Assembly: GCA_012960135.1 (NCBI GenBank)
Contig: DUBW01000059.1
Coordinates: forward strand, 18,647-82,646
Source: Methyloprofundus sp.
Lineage (GTDB): Bacteria; Pseudomonadota; Gammaproteobacteria; Methylococcales; Methylomonadaceae
Length of the DNA: 64,000 nt
Reading direction: 5' to 3'
A program made the position numbers and the translations under genes. Positions 9,600 to 19,001 of the stretch are shown in pieces (within the stretch, counting starts at the first letter, position 1; the number at the start of each line of letters is the position of its first letter). The notes under the pieces were generated by a model. It had not been told where the DNA came from and made no database searches. It saw only the letters and a program-made list of their open reading frames with translations.

Positions 9600-10232
9600 A
9601 TGATATTTTTCTACCCATTGCCATATAAATATATCAGTAGACTTACACCCTTGATAACATTGCTTTTATTATCTGCGTGTACAAACTCTCAACCCCAAAA
9701 CACAAAAAATCTCTGTGATATTTTTCGGGAAAAAGAAGACTGGTATGAATATACGCAAAATAGCTATGCTACATGGGGAGTGCCCACCCATGTGCAAATG
9801 GCTATTATGCATCAGGAATCTCGCTTCGTAGCAGATGCACAGCCACCTCGTCCCAGAGTTCTAGGTTTTATCCCATGGTTTAGAAACAGCTCGGCTTATG
9901 GTTACCCACAGGCACAGGATAGTACCTGGGACTGGTATCTTGACGAAGCAGGAAGCTGGTCGGCTGACCGGGATGACTTTGAGGACGCCAGTGATTTTGT
10001 CAGCTGGTATTGCACCGTTAGTCATAAAAAACTGGGGATTTCAAAATGGGATACAGCTAATCAATATCTTGCCTACCATGAAGGACATACCGGTTATAAA
10101 CGAAAATCCTACCTAAAAAAACCGTGGCTCATCAAGATATCAAAAAAAGTAGATAAGCAAGCCAGAATATATAATCAACAATTAAAAGGCTGCAAAGAAG
10201 AATTAGAAAGTTCAGGCTGGTTTTTTTGGTAA
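9600..10232 (+). CDS. Lytic-transglycosylase-like lipoprotein
   Basis: A 210-residue exported lipoprotein. The N-terminus has a hydrophobic stretch ending in the lipobox LSAC near residue 27, so it is predicted to be lipidated. The mature part carries a lysozyme-like fold: VQMAIMHQESRF fits the catalytic-Glu helix of SLT domains, followed by AYGYPQAQDSTWDWY and YLAYHEGHTGY. It should cleave or bind peptidoglycan in the periplasm. The short length, with no LysM or other accessory domain, matches small uncharacterised SLT-like lipoproteins. An FKBP gene follows after 33 bases. Activity is inferred from the Glu motif only. Confidence 0.8.
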   Translation: MIFFYPLPYKYISRLTPLITLLLLSACTNSQPQNTKNLCDIFREKEDWYEYTQNSYATWGVPTHVQMAIMHQESRFVADAQPPRPRVLGFIPWFRNSSAYGYPQAQDSTWDWYLDEAGSWSADRDDFEDASDFVSWYCTVSHKKLGISKWDTANQYLAYHEGHTGYKRKSYLKKPWLIKISKKVDKQARIYNQQLKGCKEELESSGWFFW

Positions 10233-10265
10233 AATACCGAGCTTACACTTTTTAAGGAGATCCAA

Positions 10266-10745
10266 ATGGGTAAGCCCCAACTCGTTATTCTCATTTTAGT
10301 CATTATTTTAGTCATAGGTTATTTTATGTTTAACAAATCCAACCCCGAACTTGCAGGCAACAATAAGCAGACAGGTGAAGCATTTTTAGCTACAAATACA
10401 GACAAAGAAGGCGTTATTACAACGGCTAGCGGTCTGCAATACATAATTTTAACTGAAGGTGCAGGCGAGAAACCAATCGCCAGCTCAAGCGTCACGGTAC
10501 ATTATCAGGGCACCACTCTGGACGGTAAAGAGTTTGATAGCTCTTATAGCCGTAATGCCCCTGCCACCTTTCCATTAAATCGCGTTATCGCAGGCTGGAC
10601 AGAGGGCGTACAACTAATGCCTATAGGCGCCAAATACCGATTTTTTATTCATCCTGACTTGGGCTATGGTGCACAAGGTGCCGGCGGCGCGATAGGTCCA
10701 AATGAAACACTAATCTTTGAAGTTGAATTATTAAGTATTCAATAA
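10266..10745 (+). CDS. FKBP-type peptidyl-prolyl cis-trans isomerase
   Basis: A 159-residue protein with an N-terminal hydrophobic segment (residues 5-22, membrane anchor or signal), a short linker and one FKBP domain. The domain has the typical VTVHYQGTTLDGKEFDSSY, the FPLNRVIAGWTEGVQLMPIGAKYRF block and the LGYGAQGAGG and IGPNETLIFEVELL end. It speeds proline isomerisation during folding in the periplasm, like FklB or Mip, but lacks their N-terminal dimerisation domain. The strong Shine-Dalgarno AAGGAGA lies upstream of the ATG at 10266. Confidence 0.93.
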   Translation: MGKPQLVILILVIILVIGYFMFNKSNPELAGNNKQTGEAFLATNTDKEGVITTASGLQYIILTEGAGEKPIASSSVTVHYQGTTLDGKEFDSSYSRNAPATFPLNRVIAGWTEGVQLMPIGAKYRFFIHPDLGYGAQGAGGAIGPNETLIFEVELLSIQ

Positions 10746-10758
10746 AAATATTTTTCAG

Positions 10759-10861
10759 CATGAAGGACGTGAAGAGTTTATATTTTTTAAAATATTTGTT
10801 AACCCGACTAAGCAAACTGTTAATTCGTTTTAATAACTTCATTTTCTTCATGCTCTTCATG
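10759..10861. repeat. Imperfect inverted repeat with CATGAAG arms
   Basis: The left arm CATGAAGGACGTGAAGA and the right-arm complement CATGAAGAGCATGAAGA differ at 2 of 17 positions and flank about 65 AT-rich bases. It fills the gap between the FKBP gene and rlmKL and could act as a terminator or be a small mobile palindrome. Confidence 0.55.
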
Positions 10862-10913
10862 GTAAAAAAGACATTGCCAGCCCCTACCCTCCTAATTTCA
10901 CATACTAACACCC

Positions 10914-13109
10914 ATGACTGATTTACATTTTTTTGCCACCACGCCTAAAGCGATGGAAGATATTCTGGTCACCGAATTAAAACAACTGGGCGCTAAAAAT
11001 GTAAAGGCGGCGCTTGCAGGTGCCTATTTTGAAGGCTCTATTGAAACGGCTTATCGCATCTGTCTATGGTCCAGAATTGCCAACCGGGTATTATTAACAC
11101 TCGGGACATTTAACGTCACTAGCCAGGAAGAATTGTATGATGGTATTTATAAAGTCAACTGGTTTGAACATATGGGGCCGGATGACAGCTTTGCCGTGTC
11201 ATTTAATGCCAAAGGCTCCAAGGCCATTAACAACACCCATTTTGGTGCTATTAAAGTCAAAGATGCGGTGGTTGACCAGATGCGTAAGAAATTTAATAAA
11301 CGCCCTGATATTAATATCACTCAACCGAATATCCGCATAAATGTTTATTTAAACAATGAACAGGCAACACTCAGCCTAGATCTTTCGGGCGAGAGCCTGC
11401 ACCGCCGAGGTTATCGTGATATTAATATTACTGCACCGATTAAGGAAAACCTGGCCGCCGCGATCTTGTATCGTAGTCAATGGCCGGATATCGCGGCACA
11501 AGGCGGCAGCTTAATCGATCCTATGTGTGGTTCGGGGACACTATTGCTAGAAGCTGCAATGATTGCCGGCGATTATGCGCCGGGCTTACAACACAAGCAA
11601 TTCGGCTTTTTCCATTGGAAAAAGCATGATGCGACTTTATGGCAGTCTTTAGTCGAAGAAGCACAACAACGCAAACAAATTGGCTTAGAAAAGCTCCCTA
11701 CTATAGTTGGCTTTGACCAGAGTCGCCGCGCAATCAATGCAGCGTTATTACATATAGAAAATGCCGGTCTAGAAAACAAAATTCACGTCGAGCGCAGGGA
11801 TATCAACGAAGCCACTGCGGCTGAGAGCTGGAAAATTGGTATGGTCGTCTGTAACCCGCCCTATGGTGAGCGCCTAGGTAACAAGGAAGAAACAGCCGAA
11901 CTTTACCGGCAATTTGGGCAGGTGTTAAAAACCCAGTTTCAGCACTGGCAGGCCGCGATGATCATCAGCGACCCTGAATTAGGTTTTCGCTTAGGCATAC
12001 GATCTCAGAAGCCTATTACTCTGTTTAATGGCCCCCTGGAATGTAAATTATTGCGGTTTGCTATCGAAGATAATAATTTCTTCACACCTAAAGCAAAATC
12101 GCAGCTAGAGCGCATAGAACAGGTCAAATCCGATTTAACCGGCACAGATCCAAATGCAGAGATGTTTGCCAATCGATTAAAGAAAAATATAAAAAAATTA
12201 TCTAAATGGCTTAAGCGTGAAGATATCCACTGTTATCGTATTTATGACGCCGACTTGCCGGAATACGCAATAGCTATCGATGTCTATCAAGGCCGGGAAA
12301 CCTGGCTAAATATTCAGGAATACCAGGCGCCGAAAAGCATTTCTCCGGAAAAAGCCATGGCGCGCTTAAGTTCAGCAGTCAATGAAACAGCTACCCTATT
12401 TGCTATTCCAAAAACCCAGATTTATCTAAAAACACGCAGCAAACAAAAAGGCATAGACCAATATGAAAAACTGGCCAGCGAGGGAAGTTTTGAGACGGTT
12501 AACGAGCAAAGTGTACAGTTTTATGTCAATTTTTCAGACTATCTAGATACCGGTCTATTTTTAGACCACCGGCCTATACGTAAAAAAATTCAGCAACAGG
12601 CAAAAAACAAGCACTTTCTTAACCTATTTGCCTATACTGGCACCGCCTCGGTACATGCTGCTATCGGAGGTGCCAGTTCAACAACGACCGTGGATATGTC
12701 GAAAACCTATCTGGACTGGGCACAACGGAATATGGCATTAAATAACAATCAGAGCAATAACCGTTTTATTCGTGCTGATTGTCTAGAATGGATTAAAGCA
12801 GAAGCGAGCAAAGCCGAAATTGCACAGCCTTATGATTTAATTTTTCTTGACCCACCGACCTTTTCCAACTCTAAGCGTATGGAAAAAAATCTGAGTATTC
12901 AAGATGACCATGTCGAATTAATCAGACATGTAAGCAAGCTATTAAGCATGGATGGAATACTTTATTTCTCGACTAATTTTCGCCGCTTCAAGCTAGATAC
13001 CGAAGCGTTGGCAGACCTACAGATTAAAGAGATAACGGCGCAAACAATTCCTGAGGATTTCTCCAGAAGTCCAAGAATTCATTATTGCTGGGAAATAAAA
13101 TGTCCATAG
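10914..13109 (+). CDS. rlmL: Bifunctional 23S rRNA methyltransferase RlmKL
   Basis: A fused methyltransferase of 731 residues that modifies 23S rRNA at G2445 (RlmL half, m2G) and G2069 (RlmK half, m7G). It starts with a THUMP RNA-binding domain, followed by the RlmL catalytic domain with the SAM motif DPMCGSGTLLLEAA and the NPPYGERLG catalytic motif. The C-terminal RlmK half has LNLFAYTGTASVHAA and LDPPTFSNSKRM. Length and fusion match E. coli RlmL (about 702 residues). The acylphosphatase start overlaps its stop by 10 bases. Confidence 0.97.
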   Translation: MTDLHFFATTPKAMEDILVTELKQLGAKNVKAALAGAYFEGSIETAYRICLWSRIANRVLLTLGTFNVTSQEELYDGIYKVNWFEHMGPDDSFAVSFNAKGSKAINNTHFGAIKVKDAVVDQMRKKFNKRPDINITQPNIRINVYLNNEQATLSLDLSGESLHRRGYRDINITAPIKENLAAAILYRSQWPDIAAQGGSLIDPMCGSGTLLLEAAMIAGDYAPGLQHKQFGFFHWKKHDATLWQSLVEEAQQRKQIGLEKLPTIVGFDQSRRAINAALLHIENAGLENKIHVERRDINEATAAESWKIGMVVCNPPYGERLGNKEETAELYRQFGQVLKTQFQHWQAAMIISDPELGFRLGIRSQKPITLFNGPLECKLLRFAIEDNNFFTPKAKSQLERIEQVKSDLTGTDPNAEMFANRLKKNIKKLSKWLKREDIHCYRIYDADLPEYAIAIDVYQGRETWLNIQEYQAPKSISPEKAMARLSSAVNETATLFAIPKTQIYLKTRSKQKGIDQYEKLASEGSFETVNEQSVQFYVNFSDYLDTGLFLDHRPIRKKIQQQAKNKHFLNLFAYTGTASVHAAIGGASSTTTVDMSKTYLDWAQRNMALNNNQSNNRFIRADCLEWIKAEASKAEIAQPYDLIFLDPPTFSNSKRMEKNLSIQDDHVELIRHVSKLLSMDGILYFSTNFRRFKLDTEALADLQIKEITAQTIPEDFSRSPRIHYCWEIKCP

Positions 13110-13378
13110 ATCACTATAAACTGACGATCAGAGGTCGTGTTCAGGGCGTCTTCTTTAGAGCCTCTACGCAGAAGATGGCTAATAAACTAGCCATCTCCGG
13201 CACGGTAAAAAACACAGCTGCCGGTGATGTAGAAATTATCGCTATTGGAGAACATCAGGCAATGCAGAAGTTTATCCACTGGTGTCATAAAGGCTCGTTA
13301 CCTGCAAAGGTTGAAGAAGTCATTATTGAGCCCTTAGTCGACTCAGTAGAACACACAGGATTTATGATTAATCACTAA
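13100..13378 (+). CDS. acyP: Acylphosphatase
   Basis: A 92-residue enzyme that hydrolyses carboxyl-phosphate bonds in small acyl phosphates. The phosphate-binding loop GRVQGVFFR supplies the catalytic Arg, and the Asn in GTVKNTAAGDVE is the second catalytic residue. The frame is open from 13085, but the ATG at 13100, preceded by GGGAA, aligns with family starts. It overlaps rlmKL by 10 bases, so translation is probably coupled. Confidence 0.95.
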   Translation: MSIDHYKLTIRGRVQGVFFRASTQKMANKLAISGTVKNTAAGDVEIIAIGEHQAMQKFIHWCHKGSLPAKVEEVIIEPLVDSVEHTGFMINH

Positions 13379-13388
13379 AAACCAAGAA

Positions 13389-13832
13389 TTATGCCGTTAT
13401 ATTATTGCTGGCAAAGGTATAATCTGCTTTAAGACAGTGATCTAACCATTTTTCCAGAAAGTAATTCAGGCGCCATTTATAATCCATAATATCGCTACTC
13501 AGGCTGATATCTTCCACCGCTTTACTGACTTCTACCCGCTTATAATCGCGTAACACTTCGGCAGTGCATACATCAAAATAGAGGCGTATTTTTACCGCAG
13601 GCTCTAACAGAGCCTCTGCATTATTTTCAAAAAAATAACTTAACTGTATGGTTTTTGTATACGGTGATTGCTCCAGAATATGAATATGCAACATAGGTTT
13701 GCCATCAGAAAACCCCTGGGCAGAATCATCTATCTCCCGTAGCTCAGGAATCAATGAAAATAGTTTGAGATAATTAGCTTCACAAATATTTTGCAAACAG
13801 AATGATTTATTGAGTGGGGCAACTTTAGCCAT
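13389..13832 (-). CDS. DUF1249 family protein (YqiB-like)
   Basis: A 147-residue cytoplasmic protein of the DUF1249/YqiB family, recognisable from the N-terminal LQNICEANYLKLFSLIPEL, the LHIHILEQSPYTKTIQLSYFF block and the C-terminal KWRLNYFLEKWLDHCL. Function is unknown. In enterobacteria the family sits near cpdA and nudF; here it is convergent with acylphosphatase and lies 7 bases downstream of a PilZ gene on the same strand, so the two are probably co-transcribed. Confidence 0.85.
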   Translation of the reverse strand: MAKVAPLNKSFCLQNICEANYLKLFSLIPELREIDDSAQGFSDGKPMLHIHILEQSPYTKTIQLSYFFENNAEALLEPAVKIRLYFDVCTAEVLRDYKRVEVSKAVEDISLSSDIMDYKWRLNYFLEKWLDHCLKADYTFASNNITA

Positions 13833-13839
13833 AATCTAA

Positions 13840-14139
13840 TTAATATTCCCTGATGCCTTTTATTTCAGTTGCAACTTCATATTGCTCAGGACCTATTTCC
13901 TTACTGCGTAGCACTTCTACATAAGCCTTTAAAGGCGGTATTAATTTGTTTTTAGTTACAATTGCCAACTCTAGTGCCATACCATTTTCCAGCTTATGCT
14001 TCCCTCTGAATAAAATTCCAGAGCCACTAACATTCAAACATTCGCCATCATAATACTCTTCAGCATCTGGGAACTTATAACTTATCGCACAGGACATAGT
14101 CATCAGTTCAAATTGCCTAGGTTCTGCTTGATTTAGCAT
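13840..14139 (-). CDS. Single-domain PilZ protein
   Basis: A 99-residue protein consisting of one PilZ domain. The C-terminal half of the motif is clear (CLNVSGSGILFRG, the (D/N)xSxxG signature), while the leading RxxxR is less well preserved (EPRQFELM near the N-terminus). PilZ domains act as cyclic di-GMP receptors or as partners of type IV pilus assembly. It is the second PilZ gene within 5 kb. It is divergent from trpS, leaving about 165 bases for two promoters. Confidence 0.8.
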   Translation of the reverse strand: MLNQAEPRQFELMTMSCAISYKFPDAEEYYDGECLNVSGSGILFRGKHKLENGMALELAIVTKNKLIPPLKAYVEVLRSKEIGPEQYEVATEIKGIREY

Positions 14140-14304
14140 AATAACTCCCCTGTTGCATAAATATTTGGCCTGGAAACAGCATAATATACATTACTAGGTT
14201 TCTTAGCGTTAATAATATCGTAAAATAGCCGCTACGAAAAAATAACTAGCGGGCCTTTTTGCATAGCAGTTATTTTACGCCATAAACACGAGAACAGCTT
14301 AATA

Positions 14305-15315
14305 ATGAATAAATCGACAATACTGACTGGCATCACCACCACCGGCACCCCTCATCTAGGTAATTATGTAGGTGCGATTCGCCCTGCTATCCAGGCAAGC
14401 AAAAATGAAAATGCCAGCCCTTTTTATTTTTTAGCCGATTACCATGCCTTAATTAAATGTTCTGAACCCGAAAAAGTGCGCCAGTCCAGCCTAGAAATTG
14501 CCGCAACCTGGCTTGCTTTAGGGCTGGATACCAAAAATGCCACCTTTTATCGTCAATCAGATGTTCCCGAAATCATGGAACTCACCTGGATGCTGACCTG
14601 TGTTACCGCCAAGGGTCTAATGAACCGTGCTCACGCGTATAAAGGTGTGGTCGCTGAAAATGAAGCAACAGCCAATACCGACCCTGACAAGGGAATCACC
14701 ATGGGGTTGTTCAGTTACCCTATTCTAATGGCTGCGGATATTCTTATTTTTAATGCTCATAAAGTGCCGGTAGGCAAAGACCAAATTCAACATATCGAAA
14801 TGGCACGAGATATCGCCTCGCGCTTTAATCATATTTATGGTGAACACTTTACCCTTCCTGAGGCCGTTATTGATGATAATGCTTCGATTTTATCGGGCCT
14901 GGACGGGCGTAAAATGAGTAAGAGTTATAACAATACCATTCCCTTGTTTGTCCCGGAAAAGAAACTTAAGAAACTGATTAATAAAATCAAGACCAATTCT
15001 TTAGAACCAGGCGAGGCAAAAGACCCGACTGATTGCACATTATTCGGTACCTATCAGGCATTTGCCAGCGAACAGGAAGTTGCCGTTATTCGCCAACAGT
15101 ATGCCGACGGCATTGCCTGGGGAGAAATGAAGAAAGTCTTGTTTGAAAAGATTAATGAAGAAATCACCCCTTCCCGCGAACGCTATGATGCCCTAATACA
15201 AGAACCGGCGTATATAGAACAGCAACTTCAAGAAGGCGCAGAAAAGGCGCGTGCGATTAGTGCTCCATTTTTACTAGAATTACGTAAAGCTGTTGGTATT
15301 GCGAAAATCATCTAA
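14305..15315 (+). CDS. trpS: Tryptophanyl-tRNA synthetase
   Basis: Class I aminoacyl-tRNA synthetase that charges tRNA-Trp, 336 residues, the usual bacterial length. The HIGH-type motif is [12 protein letters not shown] near residues 12-23, and the KMSKS loop is present in [10 protein letters not shown]. The active-site segments DYHAL and [15 protein letters not shown] are also typical. The gene stands alone and is convergent with the two GTPase genes on the minus strand. Confidence 0.98.
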   Translation: MNKSTILTGITTTGTPHLGNYVGAIRPAIQASKNENASPFYFLADYHALIKCSEPEKVRQSSLEIAATWLALGLDTKNATFYRQSDVPEIMELTWMLTCVTAKGLMNRAHAYKGVVAENEATANTDPDKGITMGLFSYPILMAADILIFNAHKVPVGKDQIQHIEMARDIASRFNHIYGEHFTLPEAVIDDNASILSGLDGRKMSKSYNNTIPLFVPEKKLKKLINKIKTNSLEPGEAKDPTDCTLFGTYQAFASEQEVAVIRQQYADGIAWGEMKKVLFEKINEEITPSRERYDALIQEPAYIEQQLQEGAEKARAISAPFLLELRKAVGIAKII

Positions 15316-15378
15316 TACCAGCCATACAACGCGCGGTTGGAGTAAATTTTTGTCGGCAGTCCCCGCGCGCGAAGTCTA

Positions 15379-16992
15379 TTACAACAGCATCCTCCGTAAT
15401 ACGCTATTTTCTGGCACATCTATTAGCCTGTCGCCACCCTGATGACAATTGTCGGCAATAACCTCAGCTTTCTGGCGTAAGCTATCTTGTGCCTGGGCAT
15501 AGACTTTAATCTCTTCTAGTACATCAAATTCCATAGTTTGTAGAGCGCTTATAAAACCCTGCTTCAAACCTTTTAAAGCTGCTTTTTCTATCGAAGGCTG
15601 CAATTTTTTCTGCAGGAAATAGGGAAATAGCCAGGCGATAGCAATAAGCATGATGCTGTTTATCGCAAAATTTGCACCCACATAATGTGGCACTTCTTCT
15701 AGACTACTTTCATAAAATTCAATAAACACCTGGTAGCCAACCCAGCTCATCGCTGCGATAGGCAATATGATTTCGGCAAATTGTGCTGTTTTTATGATTA
15801 AGCGCTGCAAAAGATTGCCAGGGTTAATCAGCGCTTTGCGCACCGCTAACAAGGTTTTTTCTTCGACTAATTTCTCAGCATTAACACGTATAGGGTGCAA
15901 CAATTGTTTCATTGGCATGACCGGTAATGCCAGTTGATCTGCTTGTAAAATCAAGGCATCCAGCGCATCATCAAAGCGTGTTTGCGCCCATTTATCCCAC
16001 AGACGTTGATGTAAAAAAGGCTCGGTTTGTTTATCTACTAGATCGCCACTATGTAGCGCGTAATATTCAGCCAGTTGCTGTTGCGGCAAAATGGTTGCTT
16101 CGACTAATAACTTCTGTAGCTCACGCCCTTGCTGTTGCCAGAAACCGATTAATTCCTGACTAAGGTTGGAAGGTCCCAAAAGCTCGATTGAAGCTTGTAA
16201 TACTTTAACTAATTCCTCTTTGCGTACCTGTTGCCCTCTAAATTCTAATTGGGTAATAGTATTTTCAGTTGCCAGATCTTGTAAGCTAGTCTGCAATCTC
16301 TCAAATTCATCTGGCTGTGCGCTGGTCTTATCAAGCGCACAACTAGTTTGATAAACCAGAGGGTTATTAAACCCTGCTTTGCTCAATTGCTCGATAAAGT
16401 CCTGGTACTGTTCTGCCTGCCCCCGGTCGGATTGATTTAACACAAAAATCCAGGCATGCCGGCCACCTTCAGCTTGTAGAATTTGCCACGCTTTACTATC
16501 ACGATAGCGCTCCGGACTGACCACATAGATTAATACATCAATATGCGGTAGCCATTCTAAAACCAGTTGCTGATTGCCTGGCTCAGCACTATCAAAATCA
16601 GGCATATCAATCCAGATAATATGCTTATTCTTCGCTTCGCTATGCTCGGCTATCTTGATCTTATCTAAAGGTAAAAGACTCGGTAAATGCGCAATTTTCA
16701 CACTAGTATGATGAAATAATGTCACCTCTCGGGAAGTGGGTCTGACCACTCCTGCCTGCGCTATTTGCTTATCTGCCAGACGGTTTAACAAGGTACTCTT
16801 ACCTACCCCCGTGCCTCCTAGAAATGCAACGATTAACGGCCTGGATGTGGCATCACTAAATAAACTATCAGGCGTATGCTCGTCATATTCCAGTAGCTTA
16901 GTCAATGCGTGCTCTGAAGCCCAGGCACTAGCCATAAGTTCCTGAGCCCAGCCTTTAGTCTCTGCGACTAAATCAGAGTATTCGTAATCCAT
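15379..16992 (-). CDS. Dynamin-like GTPase with transmembrane segment, downstream partner
   Basis: A 537-residue P-loop GTPase from the ATG at 16992; the frame is open up to 17028. G1 is GGTGVGKST at residues 59-67, followed by a G2-type threonine in RPTSREVTLF, G3 in IDMPDFDSA (DxP in place of DxxG) and G4 NQSD. The C-terminal half is helical, with two hydrophobic stretches (AEIILPIAAMSWVGYQVF and FAINSIMLIAIAWLFPYF). Such a layout is seen in bacterial dynamin-like or Era-like membrane GTPases. It overlaps the upstream GTPase gene by 20 bases, so they form one operon. I do not recognise a named family. Confidence 0.8.
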   Translation of the reverse strand: MDYEYSDLVAETKGWAQELMASAWASEHALTKLLEYDEHTPDSLFSDATSRPLIVAFLGGTGVGKSTLLNRLADKQIAQAGVVRPTSREVTLFHHTSVKIAHLPSLLPLDKIKIAEHSEAKNKHIIWIDMPDFDSAEPGNQQLVLEWLPHIDVLIYVVSPERYRDSKAWQILQAEGGRHAWIFVLNQSDRGQAEQYQDFIEQLSKAGFNNPLVYQTSCALDKTSAQPDEFERLQTSLQDLATENTITQLEFRGQQVRKEELVKVLQASIELLGPSNLSQELIGFWQQQGRELQKLLVEATILPQQQLAEYYALHSGDLVDKQTEPFLHQRLWDKWAQTRFDDALDALILQADQLALPVMPMKQLLHPIRVNAEKLVEEKTLLAVRKALINPGNLLQRLIIKTAQFAEIILPIAAMSWVGYQVFIEFYESSLEEVPHYVGANFAINSIMLIAIAWLFPYFLQKKLQPSIEKAALKGLKQGFISALQTMEFDVLEEIKVYAQAQDSLRQKAEVIADNCHQGGDRLIDVPENSVLRRMLL

Positions 16993-18712
16993 GCCTTTTT
17001 TCTTCCAATTGGGCCTCTGCTTCAGCAAGCTGACGCGTAGAGATATTAAAATAAGTATTATGCATCATTTTTTCTGGTAAGCCGGTTAATGCCTGTTGTA
17101 AAACCAGCGTAAATAACTGCTCTTTTACGGCATTCAATTGCTGCTGTTTTAATTCAGTCTCTGCGCGTTGCAGATAACTGCCTACCGCACTTTCTGCTAA
17201 ATAAGACGTGACCGATAGCATGGCCGGTGCAATCAGTAAATCATGTAAACCTATACCACCTGCCTGCACTGCCAGTGCCAACATCGCAGCATCGGCTGTT
17301 ACGCGCGTGGCACGTAAGCCATTTAGCAGTGCTGGGTGTTCTTCCAGTTTATGATACAGGCCCTGCGCAGTATTTTCTATTTGCTGCTTAAAGTCCTGAT
17401 GATACATTTCTGTGCTTTGTTCAAAGTGCTTTAGGATCAGTATTTTTTCTTGCCTAAGCTGGCTATTAATGGCTTTCCACCATTTATCATTGCCCTGACT
17501 CTGGTCAATCTGGTCTAACACCTTATCCCCTAACTGCAGAAACACATGCTCGGCAATCTGCTGCAATAATGCTGTTTCCAATGTTTTTGGATAAGTCTGC
17601 TGATATTTTTTCTTGTCTACGGCAAACACCTTGCGTAACGGCCAGGCTAAAATTTTTCGACTCTGCGCAATTATATTTGCAAGACCCGGAACTTCCAGCA
17701 AAGTCAGAAGTTTTGCTAAAGCATTCTGGAAGGTATCGTAATGATGTGGGTGATCCAGGTAATCCCGTTGATATTCAACAGCGGCTTCTTTAATCGCCTG
17801 GTTAATCAGGATCTGCCAGGTGGTTTGAGCTTCCTGTTCCGACCTTACTGGCGCTAACCACGTTTGCCAGTATTGTTTGATAAAATTTGTTGCCGCAGCC
17901 TCATGTTTGTTACGTTTCACCTTATGAATACTGCGCTGCACTAAATTGATTAATTCAGCCTGCCGATCCTGTGGTACTTCCCTTTTGCTAAATAACACTG
18001 GGATGATATCCGGCATTTTGTCCTGGCGAATCTTCTGCCAGCGCTCTTTAAAGGAGTCAACTAACAGAGTCTGGGAGTCCGCCATCAACTTATTGATTAC
18101 TACCAGGATAGGTTGATTCAGAGGCTCTATCAATGCCAGTGCATCCCATACCAACTGATCCGCATATTTTTCTTTACTCACGACTAATACTAAAACATCG
18201 GCAAGCGCTAATGATTTGAATACACCCTCCCGGTAGTTTTGTGCATCGATCGTATCAAAATCAGGCGTATCCCAAAGCACACAATCGGGTAGACTATTGG
18301 AACTAATACGGTTTAGCGAGTAACACGCATAATCCTGTACATCCAGAGAAAATTGCTGCACTTCCCGAAAGCCTGAAAAATGCTGGGCGACATAAGCCAA
18401 ATCATCAGCCTGTAAACCCACTGAAAAACCTTGCGGATAAACAGTATAACCCGCCAAAGGGCTGACACCGGCAGCATCCTGATTAAGCAATAAATTAACC
18501 ACGGTACTCTTACCTGATTGCGTTGGACCAATCACTGCTATATTTATTGGCACATTTCCTTGTACAATTATTTGCGCTTTATGGAGGAAAGATTCAACTA
18601 AGGTTAATTGTTCAATACAGGCCTGAAAGGCTATCCATTGCGAGTTTTCTTCAGCTAATCCGGATTGAATTATCTGGTAGCGCTGTCTTAAATTTGTAAT
18701 AAATTCCAGCAT
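16973..18712 (-). CDS. Dynamin-like GTPase, upstream partner
   Basis: A 579-residue GTPase encoded directly before the other one and paralogous in layout. G1 is GPTQSGKST at residues 62-70, G3 is DTPDFDTID and G4 is NKLM. Both proteins share the unusual PDFD after G3, suggesting that the pair arose by duplication. The C-terminal part has an alanine-rich hydrophobic patch (AAMLALAVQAGGIG, IAPAMLSVTSYL) flanked by helices, like the membrane-touching paddle of dynamin-like proteins. The last 20 bases overlap the next gene. Paired bacterial dynamins often work as hetero-oligomers; this is inferred, not shown. Confidence 0.8.
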   Translation of the reverse strand: MLEFITNLRQRYQIIQSGLAEENSQWIAFQACIEQLTLVESFLHKAQIIVQGNVPINIAVIGPTQSGKSTVVNLLLNQDAAGVSPLAGYTVYPQGFSVGLQADDLAYVAQHFSGFREVQQFSLDVQDYACYSLNRISSNSLPDCVLWDTPDFDTIDAQNYREGVFKSLALADVLVLVVSKEKYADQLVWDALALIEPLNQPILVVINKLMADSQTLLVDSFKERWQKIRQDKMPDIIPVLFSKREVPQDRQAELINLVQRSIHKVKRNKHEAAATNFIKQYWQTWLAPVRSEQEAQTTWQILINQAIKEAAVEYQRDYLDHPHHYDTFQNALAKLLTLLEVPGLANIIAQSRKILAWPLRKVFAVDKKKYQQTYPKTLETALLQQIAEHVFLQLGDKVLDQIDQSQGNDKWWKAINSQLRQEKILILKHFEQSTEMYHQDFKQQIENTAQGLYHKLEEHPALLNGLRATRVTADAAMLALAVQAGGIGLHDLLIAPAMLSVTSYLAESAVGSYLQRAETELKQQQLNAVKEQLFTLVLQQALTGLPEKMMHNTYFNISTRQLAEAEAQLEEKRHGLRIL

Positions 18713-18939
18713 TGATATTGGCTTATGTATATAATTAGGTAGTGATTTACTATGCTTAAGTCTGACGATTCAATCTGAAACACCAGATGAGCGCAGGGCT
18801 ATAGTACAAGATATAGGTTGCACAATACCTTAAAAAAATCCTGCCATCTCGTCGCAAAACTTTAGCGTTTTTTAAAGTGATGGGCAATCAAGGGCCTGAA
18901 CGAGTAACTTTAAACTACGTAATTCTCAAGTTCAAGACG

Positions 18940-18956
18940 GACTATATATTATAGTC
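18940..18956. promoter_or_regulatory. 7-bp inverted repeat upstream of small lipoprotein gene
   Basis: GACTATA and TATAGTC are exact inverted complements, three bases apart, about 45 bases before the ATG at 19002. It could be an operator overlapping an AT-rich promoter. The rest of 18713-19001 shows nothing recognisable apart from the ribosome-binding site AAGGAG at 18989-18994. Confidence 0.35.
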
Positions 18957-19001
18957 AAATATTTCAAATAAAAATAACAATACTTATCAAGGAGTCTTTA
19001 T

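Noticed and set aside
9412..9603. 63-codon plus-strand frame between the PilZ and lipoprotein genes
   Set aside because: Low-complexity, no ribosome-binding site, overlaps the start of the PilZ gene, no family match.
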